Assembly (NCBI GenBank): GCA_963921825.1
Contig: OY997590.1
Location: 53,992,012 to 54,056,011 of the forward strand
DNA length: 64,000 nucleotides
DNA from: Erodium maritimum
Taxonomy: Eukaryota; Streptophyta; Magnoliopsida; Geraniales; Geraniaceae
Direction of reading: 5' to 3'
How positions within the stretch are numbered: position 1 is the first letter of the stretch; the number at the start of each line of letters is the position of its first letter. Both the position numbers and the translations under genes were made by a program. Under the pieces are notes generated by a model. That model was not told the origin of the DNA. It made no database searches and was given only the letters and a program-made list of their open reading frames with translations. Shown here piece after piece: positions 21,723 to 33,425 of this stretch.

Positions 21723-22484
21723 CTAGTAGCATTATGGCAACACTCAAAAGTGAGAGGAAGCTTATTCCACAAGATAGAGCTTTGTGTGAGTGTTTTTAGG
21801 GGTGAGGTAGGTCTTCTTTGGGAGAATTGGTTTTGGATTGAGAACTTCTTGAGTGGGGGATTCTATTTTGGAGGTCTGTGCTATTTTGGTGTGTGGGTAG
21901 GATATTGTTTAGGTTGAGGGTGTTTTATGTCTTGTTCTGTGCTTGTACAGAACTCTGTCTATTTTGGTTGGAGAAGGAGAACATTTGTGGGTTTTGTTTA
22001 CACTTGCTGGTTTGGTAGCTTTTTGCCTTTACAGGGTCTACAGGTAACTGAAGTTGCAGCAGAGGTTTGGTACAGCAAAAATTCAGATTTGCTCTTTCCT
22101 TGGGCATGTGGGAGCTGTTCTAAACCTTCATCACAAGTCATAAGATCAAGAAGGTTATGTAGAAGTTGCTGTAGAATTGGGTTTTGAATTGCAACTTATA
22201 TGAGAAGGGTTGTATCTGGTTTATTCCTTGGTGCTTCTAGTTTGTGGGAAGATTTGTTGTAATTGGACAAAGAAGTTTCTGGTATTAGTGTTTTGATAAT
22301 GTGGGTAGCTTGTGGCTTAAGTTTTGCCGTTAAGTTTGAATTGATACTTGACTTGAAAGACAAGTCTGGTATAGTTAGGCCTGAAGTCGGTTTGTAACAA
22401 TTTGGAGGGTTCGCCCTTGATCGCTTTCTTCTTTTTCGAAGACTCGATTTATAAAATTTAAAAAAATTGCTGATAAAAAAAAAA
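21723..22484 (+). mobile_element. 5'-truncated LINE 3' end
   Basis: It ends in ATTGCTGATAAAAAAAAAA at 22466-22484, like LINE-A. Imperfect 10-base flanks CAAAACATTG (21713-21722) and CAAAACTTTG (22485-22494) are the likely target duplication. The body is T/G-rich 3' UTR; short open frames (for example 21927-22187) carry no domain. Only ~760 bp were copied, the usual outcome of abortive LINE reverse transcription. Confidence 0.75.
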
Positions 22485-22494
22485 CAAAACTTTG

Positions 22495-22870
22495 AAGTGG
22501 GCTTTGTAAGTTTCATTAGAGGGCAATTATAATCATGTAAATCAAGCCCTTAATCTTAGAAGAAGATGATTTTTACCAACATAATACATCATGAGAACTT
22601 ACTTTAATCTATGAGAACAGTGGCGCCGGTACTTGATTCATAAAATTGATTATTCTTTCTTAACCTCTTTATACGATTTAACTAAGTTTATGTTATGATT
22701 GAGAAATTTAACGTAATGGGTAGAGAGATGAATAACTCCTAAAGTTTCTGGTAACAATTGATTACCCCTAATCCTGATGGTGGCAAATAAAATAGAAAAT
22801 TACCTACTTAATTAATTAATCAAAATAATTTACCTTCTAAACCAATTATTTGATTTTTTTGATCAACAGT
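22495..22870. other. Unassigned AT-rich spacer
   Basis: About 375 bases between two retroelements with TTAATTAATTAATC-like words and no coding or repeat structure that I can support. Confidence 0.5.
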
Positions 22871-25000
22871 TTTTTTTTATAAATACCAAGCCTTTTAGGG
22901 TAAACCCTACGAGCTTACAAACAAAGGATACTCAATTAAGAGCACCTAGTGCACTAAACTTGTGCGGTAAGCAACAAACTACAACCATAAGAACACAGTC
23001 TCAAACAGTCCCAACCAGGGGAAACAACAACACTAGATCTTGTAATCAGATAAAACCAGTAAACGAACTAAGCCAACAAGGGCTAGAAAAAGAAAACAAC
23101 AAAACAGTAGAAACAGTAACTACCAAACTAACATGCCTAAAACCTAGGAATAACTAAACAAGAAGCTCCAATAGTAGCCCTCCAACAACCCACCGCTCCC
23201 AACAACAGCACCTCAAGAAACGTCATGTACCACAAGCACCCTCAAACAGGCCAAACTAGTGAGGATCACCCCATCTCATTAGGGCCATCAACTAAGAGAG
23301 TTAAATGACCTCCAACACGTCGCCAGCCAACACCGGACTCGGCAAAGATGGGTCACCAGTTAAAACTACTAAGAACTCAAATCCCTACTATCGATCCGAA
23401 AATCTTCAAACACAGATTCAAAGACCCATAAAACTCGCCGAAGGCCAACACCTACACACCGGCGAGCCCCTACTCTCAAAGTAGGGAAACCGAGAGGACT
23501 GAACAGATCGCTACTAAGGACGAGCACGTGACTCACCCATAAAGCAGTTAAGGGGAAAAAACTAAAGTACACCCAAACCAGTAAAGGCTAAAAGAAATTA
23601 CTGGCAAATTGTGACCCAAAAACAGCAACCAACGAAACCAACCAAACGAAATAGAGTTCCGGCGACAAGGGCACGAACAAGTCGGAGACGAGGTGGCGCA
23701 AAGGAGCTGAGACGGGTACAGGTCAACGATCTCTCCCACAACAAAAACAGGTCCCAGTAAAGACGAAGAGGGACTGAGAGCAGAGCACGGCTGCAACACC
23801 CATAGAGCCAAGAATCCGAGAACCACGCCAATCGGCAACCCAAAAGGTCCAGAAAAGCGACCCATGACTGGAACTTCGGAAACCAAATAAGGAGGTGAAG
23901 AAACCACCACTGCAACCCAATCAGAGATGCTGCAACCAAGAGAGTCACACCTACCAGCGAAGGCCAGAAGAAAATCCCCTAAACAACTAAACAACGACCA
24001 AGAAGACGAGTAATGCTCTGACGACACGGGTACAAACAGTCGGAGAGATGGTCGAAGGGAACTGAGCAGGTAGACCCGGAGCCGGAAAGTAACAAACCGA
24101 GTCCAAAAATTGCAGGCAACCCTGTCGGGGACGAATCGCGAACAAATAGCGAAACATCCACCACTCCCGTCCAGGGGAGGCCGAGTGTCCTGAAAACGAT
24201 CTGTGACCAGCAGGATCGGCAACGAATGAGGAGTTCAGCGCAAGCCAACACCAAATTACCGGTGAAAACTCACCAGACCCGCCACCCAGATCCGAAAAGG
24301 ACCCCAAATCCGGTGACCCCAGGTCGAAGCGACCCATGCACTCCGGCGAGTTACCAGTGGGAACAAGACTTCATACCCGCAACTCCCTGTGACATCCGAG
24401 CAAAACCACAAAATCAGCTTCAAACCTAGTAGATCTGGTTCACCGGTCCGAGATCGACGAGGTAGAACCGAGCTGTTTCAACAGCCCATGACCGACGAGG
24501 TAGCACCAGCACGAAATCGTCACAGCTCGAGTCTGACAGGAACGTCGAGATGACATTCCGGCCTCGCCAAAGGCCATCGAGACAGGGACGCTGGCGGCCG
24601 GGCAGAACCACGAGCTCTCCTTCCTCTGAACTCAGGCGAGAGTAGTCTTATCCGGTCACTGATAACGAAACCCAAGCCGGAGACTACCCGATCCGCACTG
24701 ATCTGCAGCCGAGAGGTCAAGAAACGCCGGAAAAGAAGGGACAAGTCGAGATGGAATAAAACGAACAGATATGGGCAAGGGAAACAACTAAAACGAGAAG
24801 GGAAAAAGCGGAAAAAAGGTGAAAAGGAAGGGGAAGTAAAAGGGGGTAGAGAGTTGTTAACACCGACGACGTCGATGACCAAAGGCCATGACGCCGCCGG
24901 TGCGGAGTAGAAGAAAAAATGGGGGGTTATACTGTAGAGGCGGCGGTTTCGTAGAGAGAAAGCTGGTATCTTTTTCTCCTCTTTTGTCTTGATATACACT
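22871..25000 (-). mobile_element. GC-rich retroelement-like insert, minus strand, non-coding
   Basis: On the minus strand this reads from a C/T-rich, GC-rich leader (24,990 downward) to a tail CCTTTTAGGGTAAACCC-type 3' end and a poly(A), seen as ten T at about 22869-22878 on the plus strand. That layout is like a LINE or other non-LTR retroelement without enzymes. Open frames of 160-224 codons (24520-24999; 23548-24222, minus) are low-complexity and rich in Ser, Leu, Phe and Arg without domain motifs. No target duplication was found, so the ends and class are tentative. Confidence 0.45.
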
Positions 25001-25089
25001 TAAACTACTTAATATCTCACATATCAACCCATATAATGAGTTTTGAAATAAGTGAGATCTAACATTCTTCTATTTGGTCAACATATCCT

Positions 25090-25915
25090 TATATATATAT
25101 ATATGGTTGGTATCAGGTACAAACCACCCCTTACTGTGCAAACTACGAACCAATCTGAGTCATAGGATCCGTCCAAAGTGATGTCAGCAGAGCGCACCAG
25201 ATGCTGACACGTGGGCAATAAATATATAAAACACCGCACCTTATTGTGCAAACTACGAACTCACCAGGTGCTGACACGTGGGCGCGCACAGTGCTGATAG
25301 TTTGTGCTCACAGTGCTGATAGTTTGGCACTGTGCTAAAGTATCAGCACCCGCGCGCGCAAACTATTAGCATTGTGCGCGCGCGTGGTCAACACGTTCAC
25401 GCGCGCGGGCAAAGGCGCGCGCGAAGCGGCCACGTGTCAGCATCGCGCGCGCTCTGCTGACGTCACTTTGACCGCATCCTGTGACTTGGATTGGTTCGTA
25501 GTTTGCACAATAAGGATGATTTTTACTGGATAGCTACCGTAGCTACCCTATATATGTGTGCATATATATATATATATATAGGGTAGCTATCCAGTAAAAA
25601 CTACCCTTATTGTGCAAACTACGAACTCACCAGGTGCTGATACGTGGCACGTTTAGTGCTGATAGTTTGCGCAGCATGGTGCTAATAGTTTGGGACTATT
25701 AGCACTGTGCACCCAAACTATTAGCACTCTGTGCGCCACGTGTCAGCGCCTGGTGAGTTCGTAGTTTGCACAATAAGGTGCGGTGTTTTATATATATATT
25801 GTCCACGTGTCAACATCTGGTGCGCTCTGCTGACATCACTTTGGGGGGATCATGTGGCTCTCATGGGTTCGTAGTTTGCACAATAAGAGGGGTTTGTACC
25901 TGATATATATATATA
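25090..25915. mobile_element. Nested palindromic MITE cluster in TA microsatellites
   Basis: The outer ends read ATCAGGTACAAACC (25112) and GGTTTGTACCTGAT (25891-25904), each abutting a (TA)n run. Inside are further inverted pairs: AACACCGCACCTTATTGTGC (25230) with its complement at about 25774-25793, and TTTTTACTGGATAGCTACC (25520) with its complement at about 25582-25600 around a central (TA)n. TGTGCAAACTACGAAC or its complement occurs six times. The pattern fits related MITEs that insert into TA repeats and into each other, as described for Micron elements of rice. The core 25350-25460 is alternating CG-rich, and five CACGTG G-boxes lie in the arms. No transposase is present. Confidence 0.75.
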
Positions 25916-26127
25916 AGGAACAACACAAAACATATTATGAACAACACATTATAATTAAGAACTCCAAAAACACTCTCTAGTTTCGCACTCACCGGAACAG
26001 TAACCTGCAATTGGATATTGAAGATCAAGCCCGATCTTTCTGGTTTGGAAGGCTGGGAGCTTCGATAACGCTACAGTCCTTCCATTATTCTCTTAGTCTT
26101 ACATTTTAAGCTCTATCTACTCATCTC

Positions 26128-26922
26128 ATGTCATCCTCAGCTTCTATAGGACCCCCATCGGGCTTTGAGAAGACAACTCACGGGATAACTGATCTCTCTG
26201 GGATTCTTCGACCAACAACGCAAGAGGGGAATAGATTAAAATCAATGGTAGTGAAATCACAGATTCAATCCTCGGAGCAAGGGAGGTTTCCTAATGAGGA
26301 TCTCGAAGGAAATGTGGTTCACAAACTCTTTGTGTACAATATTCCTCCCGGGACTTCTCATATTTGGCTGCAGAACCTCTTCCTTGAATGTGATGAGATC
26401 GTCAAAGCAAGACACCTCCCAATCCTAATGCAAAAGGAAGATGGTTCGGCTTTATCACCTTCAAAGCACTCGATGCACTTCTGAAAGGGATTGAGATTTT
26501 CTATGGATTTATTCTCAAAGGCTACAAACTATTTGTGGCAAAGGCCTAGGATAAGGACAGGAACAAGAGACCAATAGGATCCAAGGAACAATGGAAAAGG
26601 AATGATCTTCCACATCTTTCTCAAGGGGACTCTATTAAGGGCTCTGTGGTGGAACAGAATAGAAGCTGGTTAGAGAATGGTCATTTAGTTTTACTCCATT
26701 CCAATTACTCTGTGGAAGATGTAATGGAGGAATTTCAATCTAAGTGGGAGGAAGTGATTCAGATCAAAAGTTTGGGGAATAGAGTAGCTTTGATTTATTT
26801 CCCCGGTCAGAAGGTGGAAGATGAGGCTCTCAAAGATGAAGCTAGATTACTGAAGCAGTGGTTGACTATCATCAAGGGTAAAGGATTTCTTTTTAAGCAA
26901 GGTGGAAAGTTTTCTTGGTTAG
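26128..26922 (+). pseudogene. LINE-B ORF1 N-terminal part (RRM), broken
   Basis: It begins MSSSASIGPPSGFE, matching LINE-A ORF1. The RRM has HKLFVYNIPPGTSHIWLQN near 26325, and the frame then shifts within the RRM before GFILKGYKLFVAKA. A TAG follows at about 26549, in line with the stop in LINE-A. The next domain (26646-26922, WLENGHLVLLHSNYSVEDVM to GGKFSWLV) is the counterpart of LINE-A 3030-3285 and is interrupted after residue 'WL' by the LTR insertion at 26923. Confidence 0.83.
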
Positions 26923-29769
26923 TGTCACGCCCCAAATCCGGTTTTGGCCGGACTCAAGACGCGACTTGAGTTGACAATTAAATAATAACAAAAGAATAAT
27001 AAAAAATCGAATAAATACTCACGAGGTTCCGATAAAATACTCAAATACATGTGTTTCAAAAGTAATGAGGAGTCAAGCTCTATAAAAAGTATGTAAAAGC
27101 ATAGGGTTCGACATAAAGACCCACAACGTCTCTAAGACAGAACACCCAGACTATCCCGCAGCTCCCGAGCTTCGAATCCACTACTCATCAAGCACACATG
27201 TACAAACAACGAATAAAAAAATAGGGGTGAGCTTACGCTCAGTAGGGAAAATCATAAACAGTTTAACCTCCAATTTAATAATAACTTCTTTAGCCGATGC
27301 CATATTGTAATTAATGCGTTTAATCCAAAATAATGGGGTAAAGTAGACAAGATAATATCAATATCGCATTCTCAAAGATAACGGTAACTTCCAGGAGAAT
27401 AAATGAAACGCGTTGTAAAGATTCGATAACTACTAAAATGGGATCAAGTGAATATCACACCAACAGCTCGGGTCCTTAATACTCCGATCCACGAATAGAA
27501 TCTTGTATCATCTCGGATCCCATACTCCGATCCACAAGAATATTCGTATCATATCATATTTTCCCTCGGTCCAGAGGTGGCACATGCATCGGGTTACCGG
27601 TAACAATCCCTGAGGGGCGCTTATCGTCGGGATTCCCGGAAATGCCCTCAAAGGACCATATGTCATAGGGAACCAAGGTAATGCTCCCGCAGGACACATA
27701 CACTTGGGTGAATCAATAAGTAATCATTCTATCATCCTACTGCCCCGCAGGGTCCAATAACCAATGTCTCGCAGGATCAACCAACCAATGCCCCGCAGGA
27801 TCCTCTAATCAATATCCCGCAAGATGCAATAATCAATGTCCCGCAGGATCAACCAACCAATTCCCCGCAGGGTCCTCTAATCAATATCCCGCAAGATGCA
27901 ATAACCAATGTCCCGCAGGATCAACCAACCAATGCCCCGCAGGGTCCAATAACCAATGCCCTGTACGGTCCAATAATCAATGCCCTGTAGGATCAACATA
28001 TTGCACAATCAAACTTAGAAGTTCATGAATTCACCAATACACACCACAGGGGATTCATACCCACCATCACACTTACCATCATACTTACCAACCACGTTCC
28101 ATCGGTACATCGATCACCTGATCGTACCATTTGGCACAATCAGTCATACTCGATCATCCGTTCAATCACTCAAGCATCCAATCAATCATTCAAGCATTCA
28201 ATCAATCATTCAATCATTCAAGCATTAAATCAATAAATTTATCTAGTTTCGTTAGACCCTTACATCTTAAACTAAGCAAACAAAGCAAGTGAGGCAAACA
28301 CAACTAATCTGAGGGCTCATCACGGCCTCTCTACCAGTAAAGCAATTTCCCAAGTATAGAAAGCGAGTTAAACTAGTTATTCACATCCTACGCATGCATA
28401 CTAGACACGTCCGGTTATTAGTAATTGAAAGACGATTATTCTAGTTATTCGCATGCTATATGCAATTCTAGGACCTTTCCGATTTTATTAACCTAATAGG
28501 CATACTAAGTATTGAATTGCACGAGTAGTTTAGTATTTCCCCTACCTTGTGGTCTTCCTCTAATAAAACTCTGCTGTAACGTTCGTTTAGTCTTTCCACC
28601 GTTCTTCACACGGGTTTCGGAGTGGTCTTTTTCCTTCTAGCTCGGTTCCAAGTCCTTGTACTCGGGCGAAGTCCCGTCTAGGTTTGACAAATAAAGCGTC
28701 CAAATCAAACGTTCAGTTTCCAAACTCGATCCAGGTTCGACCCAAGTAAAAAAAACCATTTTTTTTATTATTATTCAAATTAAGTCTGTTCCATAATTCT
28801 AGTTTCCTTTTGATTCACACAGATCTGATCCGAAACCCATTTTTCTTTTGATTTCTTTACTTTCAGGTTCAAAACCGTCCAGATCCGAACGAAAAATCAT
28901 TTCATCAACAACCAAATCCAAAGAAAGTTTGGGAAAAAGAAACAAAAAGGGAGACGAAGGAGAAAGAGGCTCCGCCGACCAACGGCGAGACGCCGTCGGT
29001 CAGAGTCTCACCGTAAAAGAGGAAGTTCGTCTCAGATCTACAACCGATGTGACGTTGGGGCTCGGGAACGAGGGTCGGCGGCGGCTGGGCTGAACGGAGA
29101 GGACGAGGGGAAGAGCGGTCGGAAGTCTTGGCTACGGGGACACGATGAAAGGTGGCGAGGAGAGGCCGGAGACGAGCTCGCCGGCGACTGGGCGGGGAAA
29201 AGGAGGAGAGGGGCGTGAGGGGCGAGAGGGTGGAGAGAGGACTGGTCGGAGTTGGAGAGGTGGAGGTCGGATGCGAGGTCGGCGAGGGTCTGGCGGCGTG
29301 GTTCGAAGAAGGTGAGGGAGACGGGTTCGGGGTCGGAGAGGGAGACGATGATGACCTGTGCGGCGTCTGAACGGAGAAGGAGGGCATGGCCGGAGCTGGT
29401 GATGGGGCGGCGAGAGGTTGGTGGTGAAGAGGGAGAAGGAGAGTCGGGTACAGAGATGAGGGAGGAGGCTTGGCTGCGAAAATTAGGGTTTTTAACTCCT
29501 AATTTCGCCTTTATACCCGATGCTCCAAAGGGCTTGGACCCTTCACTTTTGGGCCTGCTTAGCGGGCATCAGCGGAACTGGGCCGGACGGCCCAAAACAA
29601 GCAGCAGGAGTGGATCGGGCGGGCCTGGCCGGGCCTTCGGGTCTTGTCGGGTCAGCCCTTTACCCTCTTTTTTTTAACTCGATCCGAAATTCAATTGAAT
29701 TTTCAAACCTTTCTCCAACCCTCCACGTTCCAACAATAAATTGAACTATCAAATTTCCCAGTCTTTACA
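26923..29769 (-). mobile_element. Long solo LTR 3, Ty3/gypsy-like (2.85 kb)
   Basis: It lies between TGTCACGCCCCAAATCCGG and CAGTCTTTACA with a perfect 5-bp target duplication GTTAG (26918-26922, 29770-29774) in LINE-B ORF1. On its own strand it starts TGTAAAGACTGGG, and a TATAAAG box (about 29511-29517) precedes AAACCCTAATTTTCGCAGCC and a GC-rich leader. The GGGGTGAGCTTACGCTCAG motif near 27229 is the family palindrome, about 305 bp from the 3' end. There is no internal domain. Open frames in 28905-29387 are Ser/Pro-rich. Confidence 0.85.
27740..27995. repeat. CCCCGCAGG(G/A)TC tandem array in LTR 3
   Basis: About ten units of 25-27 bp alternate CCCCGCAGGGTCC and TCCCGCAGGATCAACCAACC. The array holds the same relative position as the arrays of the other LTRs. 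The regular spacing could be mistaken for CRISPR, but the 'spacers' are themselves near-identical. Confidence 0.8.
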
Positions 29770-29774
29770 GTTAG

Positions 29775-31076
29775 CCATTTATGGAGTACCATTACTTGGC
29801 TGGTGTGCTTAAACTTTCGAAGCAATTACAGAAGATCTTGGTACTTTGGTTTGCAGTCACCCCTCTACTCTCACATGATCCTCAATTGATGCAGCTTACA
29901 TCCTCATTAACTCACAAGAATATTTGGAGGTGTATAAAGAAGCTGATCTTAGCTAGAAGATCAACATTTTACTGTGATGGTGTGTTCTGTAGACCTAGCA
30001 GTGGTTCTTACTTTCCAAAGCCCTCTTGAAAGTGATTCAGACTTCTCTTTTGAAACTCAACACTCAACAAACTCTATGTCCAGTGAATTTGATATTACTC
30101 CTTCAGTTGAGCCAGTCGTAGGACCCTTAGAGAATGTTTTGATTGTTGCTGTTCCTCTCACTTCTGAAACAGTCATTTTGTCTCCGAGGAACATAGTGGA
30201 AGATCATATGAGTTAAATGAGTTAATAGACAACCCTCTTCTGTCAGCTCAAATTAATGTCTCCCCTCCCATTAACTCTCATCCTTTAATACACTCAGTGC
30301 TGTATTTTACTCCATTGCAACAAACTAAAACTCCGGTTTGTGTTGCTGATTCAATTAATTCCTCCAAATCATTCAGGGAAGTTTTGACAGTACAAGACAC
30401 TTTTGGAGAGAAAAACAGTGTTAGTTTGGCCACTATTCCGGATGTGGTCACTGTTCGGACAACCTTGGATACAAATGCTACTAGGTTGGCCTTGGAAGAG
30501 GTGGATGGGACTTCTTACTCCAAGTAAAGACAAAAGGGGTTATTGGGAGTAGAAGCCATAAATGAGAAGCTCAGTAATTCACCTTTAGTTGCTGATTTGG
30601 GCCCCAATTATCTGACACCAAACCCTAATTTTTCAATTTTGGAGGGAATCACTCTTTCAAATCTGCAATCTTATCACTCTAATTTTGACAAGGCTAGGCA
30701 AGTATCTAAGGGGAAAAAGGGTAAGAGGACTAAAGCTGGTGCTACTGTAGCTTATAACACTAGATCAAAATCAAAAGTTCAAATTCCAAACTCTCAACAA
30801 CTTTCGCCTACTTTGGTGGACAATTTACTTCCTCAATCTTTTCAACCTAGGGGAGTTGGAACCTGGAATTTCTACAAAGCCTTGGGTCTGGAAGCTCCCA
30901 TTCTTGAGGAATTGGTACCTGGAGAGATGGATGATTTGGAGTTGGAAGGAAATAAGGATGTGGAACTTGAAACCAACACAGACGATGAGTTCTGTGACTT
31001 GGAAGACATAGAAGAGGGCCATATTATAGCATACTCTGTGGCTTCCATCCCCATTCAAGACTTGTCCTCTCCATGA
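29775..31076 (+). pseudogene. LINE-B ORF1 C-terminal part, broken
   Basis: It resumes after the LTR with CCATTTATGGAGTACC (AIYGVPLLGWCA-like, matching LINE-A ALHGIPIVGWCA) and continues in several frames. The last frame, 30543-31076, includes VAYNTRSKSK, RGVGTWNFYKALGLEAP and the acidic ETNTDDEFCDLEDIEEG, all conserved with LINE-A. It ends in TGA overlapping the ORF2 ATG (ATGA, 31073-31076), as in LINE-A. Confidence 0.82.
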
Positions 31077-31210
31077 GGATCTTCTCATGGAACATGAGAG
31101 GGGCTTCTACTAGACAGAAGAGAGGAGCTCTACGTAACATGTGTGCCAAGCAACGCCTGTCAATGGTGTTACTTCAGGAAATAAAGATTTCTTCTATCCC
31201 TTGTTATTTT
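31073..31210 (+). pseudogene. LINE-B ORF2 endonuclease N-terminus
   Basis: MRIFSWNMRGASTRQKRGAL parallels LINE-A MRLLSWNIRGATSRKKRRAI, and VLLQEIK occupies the QETK metal-binding position (K retained, T replaced by I). Only about 46 residues remain before the LTR. The sequence from residue ~47 to ~204 is missing on the far side, so a deletion accompanied or followed the insertion. Confidence 0.82.
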
Positions 31211-33199
31211 TGGCGAGAGTTGACTTTCGGCCGGAAAAGTCAACCGATGACTCTTGGAGTCATTCAGGACCTTTCCGGGGCCCAAAAAGCTTAGCCGTCG
31301 TTACGGTTAGCTTAGTTGGGTCATTTCCTTTCAAATGACAGCTTTTGTGAAAAAGTCAAACCCGGGTCAAACTACGTCGATTTCAGAGTTTTAACGAATA
31401 AAAATATTATGAGCTGAGATATTTTGGGGTAGGAGTGGTCCCCACATGGACACATGTCCATGCTAGCTTGGAGGGGAAGAAAAGTGGGAGAAAAGACCAA
31501 TTGGTCTCCACTTAAGGACAAAGGAGAGAGAGAGGGGCTAAAGGACGAAAGGGACATTTCCACCTTGAGGATAAGATCACATGGGGCAACAAATTCAGCA
31601 TGTTTTCCCCTTGTTGGCCGAACACCATAGCTAGAAGAGAGAGAAACAATTCCTCCATTGAAGCTCCATTGCTTGAAGAAGAAGAAATGGAGGAAAAGGG
31701 AGCTCCTTTGGGCCATTTCTTCACTAAATCTTCTCAAAAACATCACCATCCTCATCATCTCATCATTCCAAAGGTAAGTAAGCTCTCACAATCTCCTTTC
31801 AATCCATTTGAAGTTATGGGTTTCCATAGAAATTAAATGAAATTGTTAGGTTTTGAGTTATTGTTGTTAGATGTTTGTTTATGAGAAGAAAATGGATGAT
31901 TTATGTAGAAATCATTTGGGGTTTTGTGTTTTTGATTAAACCCACCATGGGTCTTGAAACTTTGGAGTGTTTGAGGTGGAATTTGAAGTTCTAAAGCTTA
32001 AAATTGGTGTTGTGGAGAACATAGAACTAGTTGGGAATTTTTTGGGAGAAACGAAGTATTTTTCGGTGACCGAAGGTTCGTCGGAGCTCTGGCCGGTCGT
32101 CGGAATCCGGCAATCGGAGGAAGGGAGGACCGGCCATATCCAGCCACTTTTGGACCGTGACCGGCCCGGTGCGGTCCGGCCACCCACGGCCATGTGTGGC
32201 CGTGGGGCCCACATGGACGGGAATTAGTGGTTTCGTACTTGGACGGTCTTGGGTGAACCCCGGGATGTTAATTTCACACCCGGAACGAATTATAGATGTG
32301 ATTCGTGAAATTTCGGGAAAAGCGATTAGAAACTTGAATTACGAATTTAGAGTGCTCGGACCTTGGAATTAAATTCTGTCAAGTGTGTTGGAACAAGTAA
32401 ATTTAATTATGAATGATAGAAACGAAAAGGGAAACTTTTGGAGTCCCGAGGGACGTTTTCCCGATTCCGTGCAAAATGGGCCTTCCGGGCCCATTTTGAC
32501 AAGTTGAGCAATTGGGATTAGTTTGGGTATTTCCCTCCCTAAAATCACTTTTGAATTAGCATTAATTCCTGGATTGCCTTTGATCTTAGACGTTGGACCC
32601 GAGCTCGGCGGAGGAGACTTTTGGGCATCTTGAAGTGACTAAGCGTTTGGAAAGCGATCGAGGTAGGGAAGAGTAGTAATTTCCGCTTTTAAATTAAAGA
32701 ATGTTAATAGTATGCATATAGGACGTTAATAACCGGAAGAGTCTTAGCTTGCATATAGGATGTGATTCACTAGAATAACCGCTTTCAATTATGGGAATTT
32801 TTGTGCTGTAGAATCACATGTGGCCATGTCGGGCCTTAGGATTGTGTGTTGGTTGTGTTTGATTATGGTTAACAGTCCTTAACGTCGATAAAGAGTATAT
32901 TCGTTGGTTAATTTAAGAATCATAGTATGCTATATGAATTATGATGAATGTGATATGAATGGTTGTCTCGTGATATGGTTGAATGAATGGATGTGATGAA
33001 TGTGATATGAATGGTTGTTTATGATATGATCGGGTGAATGATAGACCGATGTGGTGTGGTTGGTAAGTTATGGTGGTAAGTTTTAACGGTATGATAAGTT
33101 CAGTGTGACATGTTTGGCATGGTATGGTGTGGTGTGACTTGTACCCCATGCCATGGGAAGATACCCGATCGAGGTGTGTGCCGGTCCGGTATGTTGTTT

Positions 33200-33425
33200 A
33201 TGTGATTTACCCCGATGTTCGTTTCCGGGAAGACCGTGGTGCGTTTCCGGTATAGTGTTTACCCCGATGTGTGTTCCGGGAAGACCGATGTGCATTTCCG
33301 GTATATTGTATTGCTTGTTTACCCTGATGTGTGTTCTGGGAAGACCGACGGTGCATTCCGGTATAGTGTTTGCCCCGATGTGTGTGTCCGGGAAGACATC
33401 AAGACTGATGTGTATTCTGGTACGA
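33200..33425 (+). repeat. CCGGGAAGAC tandem array in LTR 4
   Basis: Four units of about 50-60 bp with CCC(C/T)GATGT, TTC(C/T)GGGAAGAC and ATTCCGGTATAGTG. It occupies the place of the arrays in the other LTRs, with no sequence shared with them. Confidence 0.75.

Noticed and set aside
23548-24222. 224-codon hydrophobic, Ser/Phe-rich frame on the minus strand, possible membrane protein
   Set aside because: Overlapping frames in other phases are equally open, composition is GC-rich and low in complexity, and no family motif is seen.
27740-27995. Regular short repeats resembling a CRISPR array
   Set aside because: The sequences between repeats are near-identical, units vary in length, and the context is a plant LTR.
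29152-29677. Arg/Gly-rich plus-strand frames antisense to the LTR 3 leader
   Set aside because: Open only because of GC-rich composition; the opposite strand has the TATA box and leader layout.
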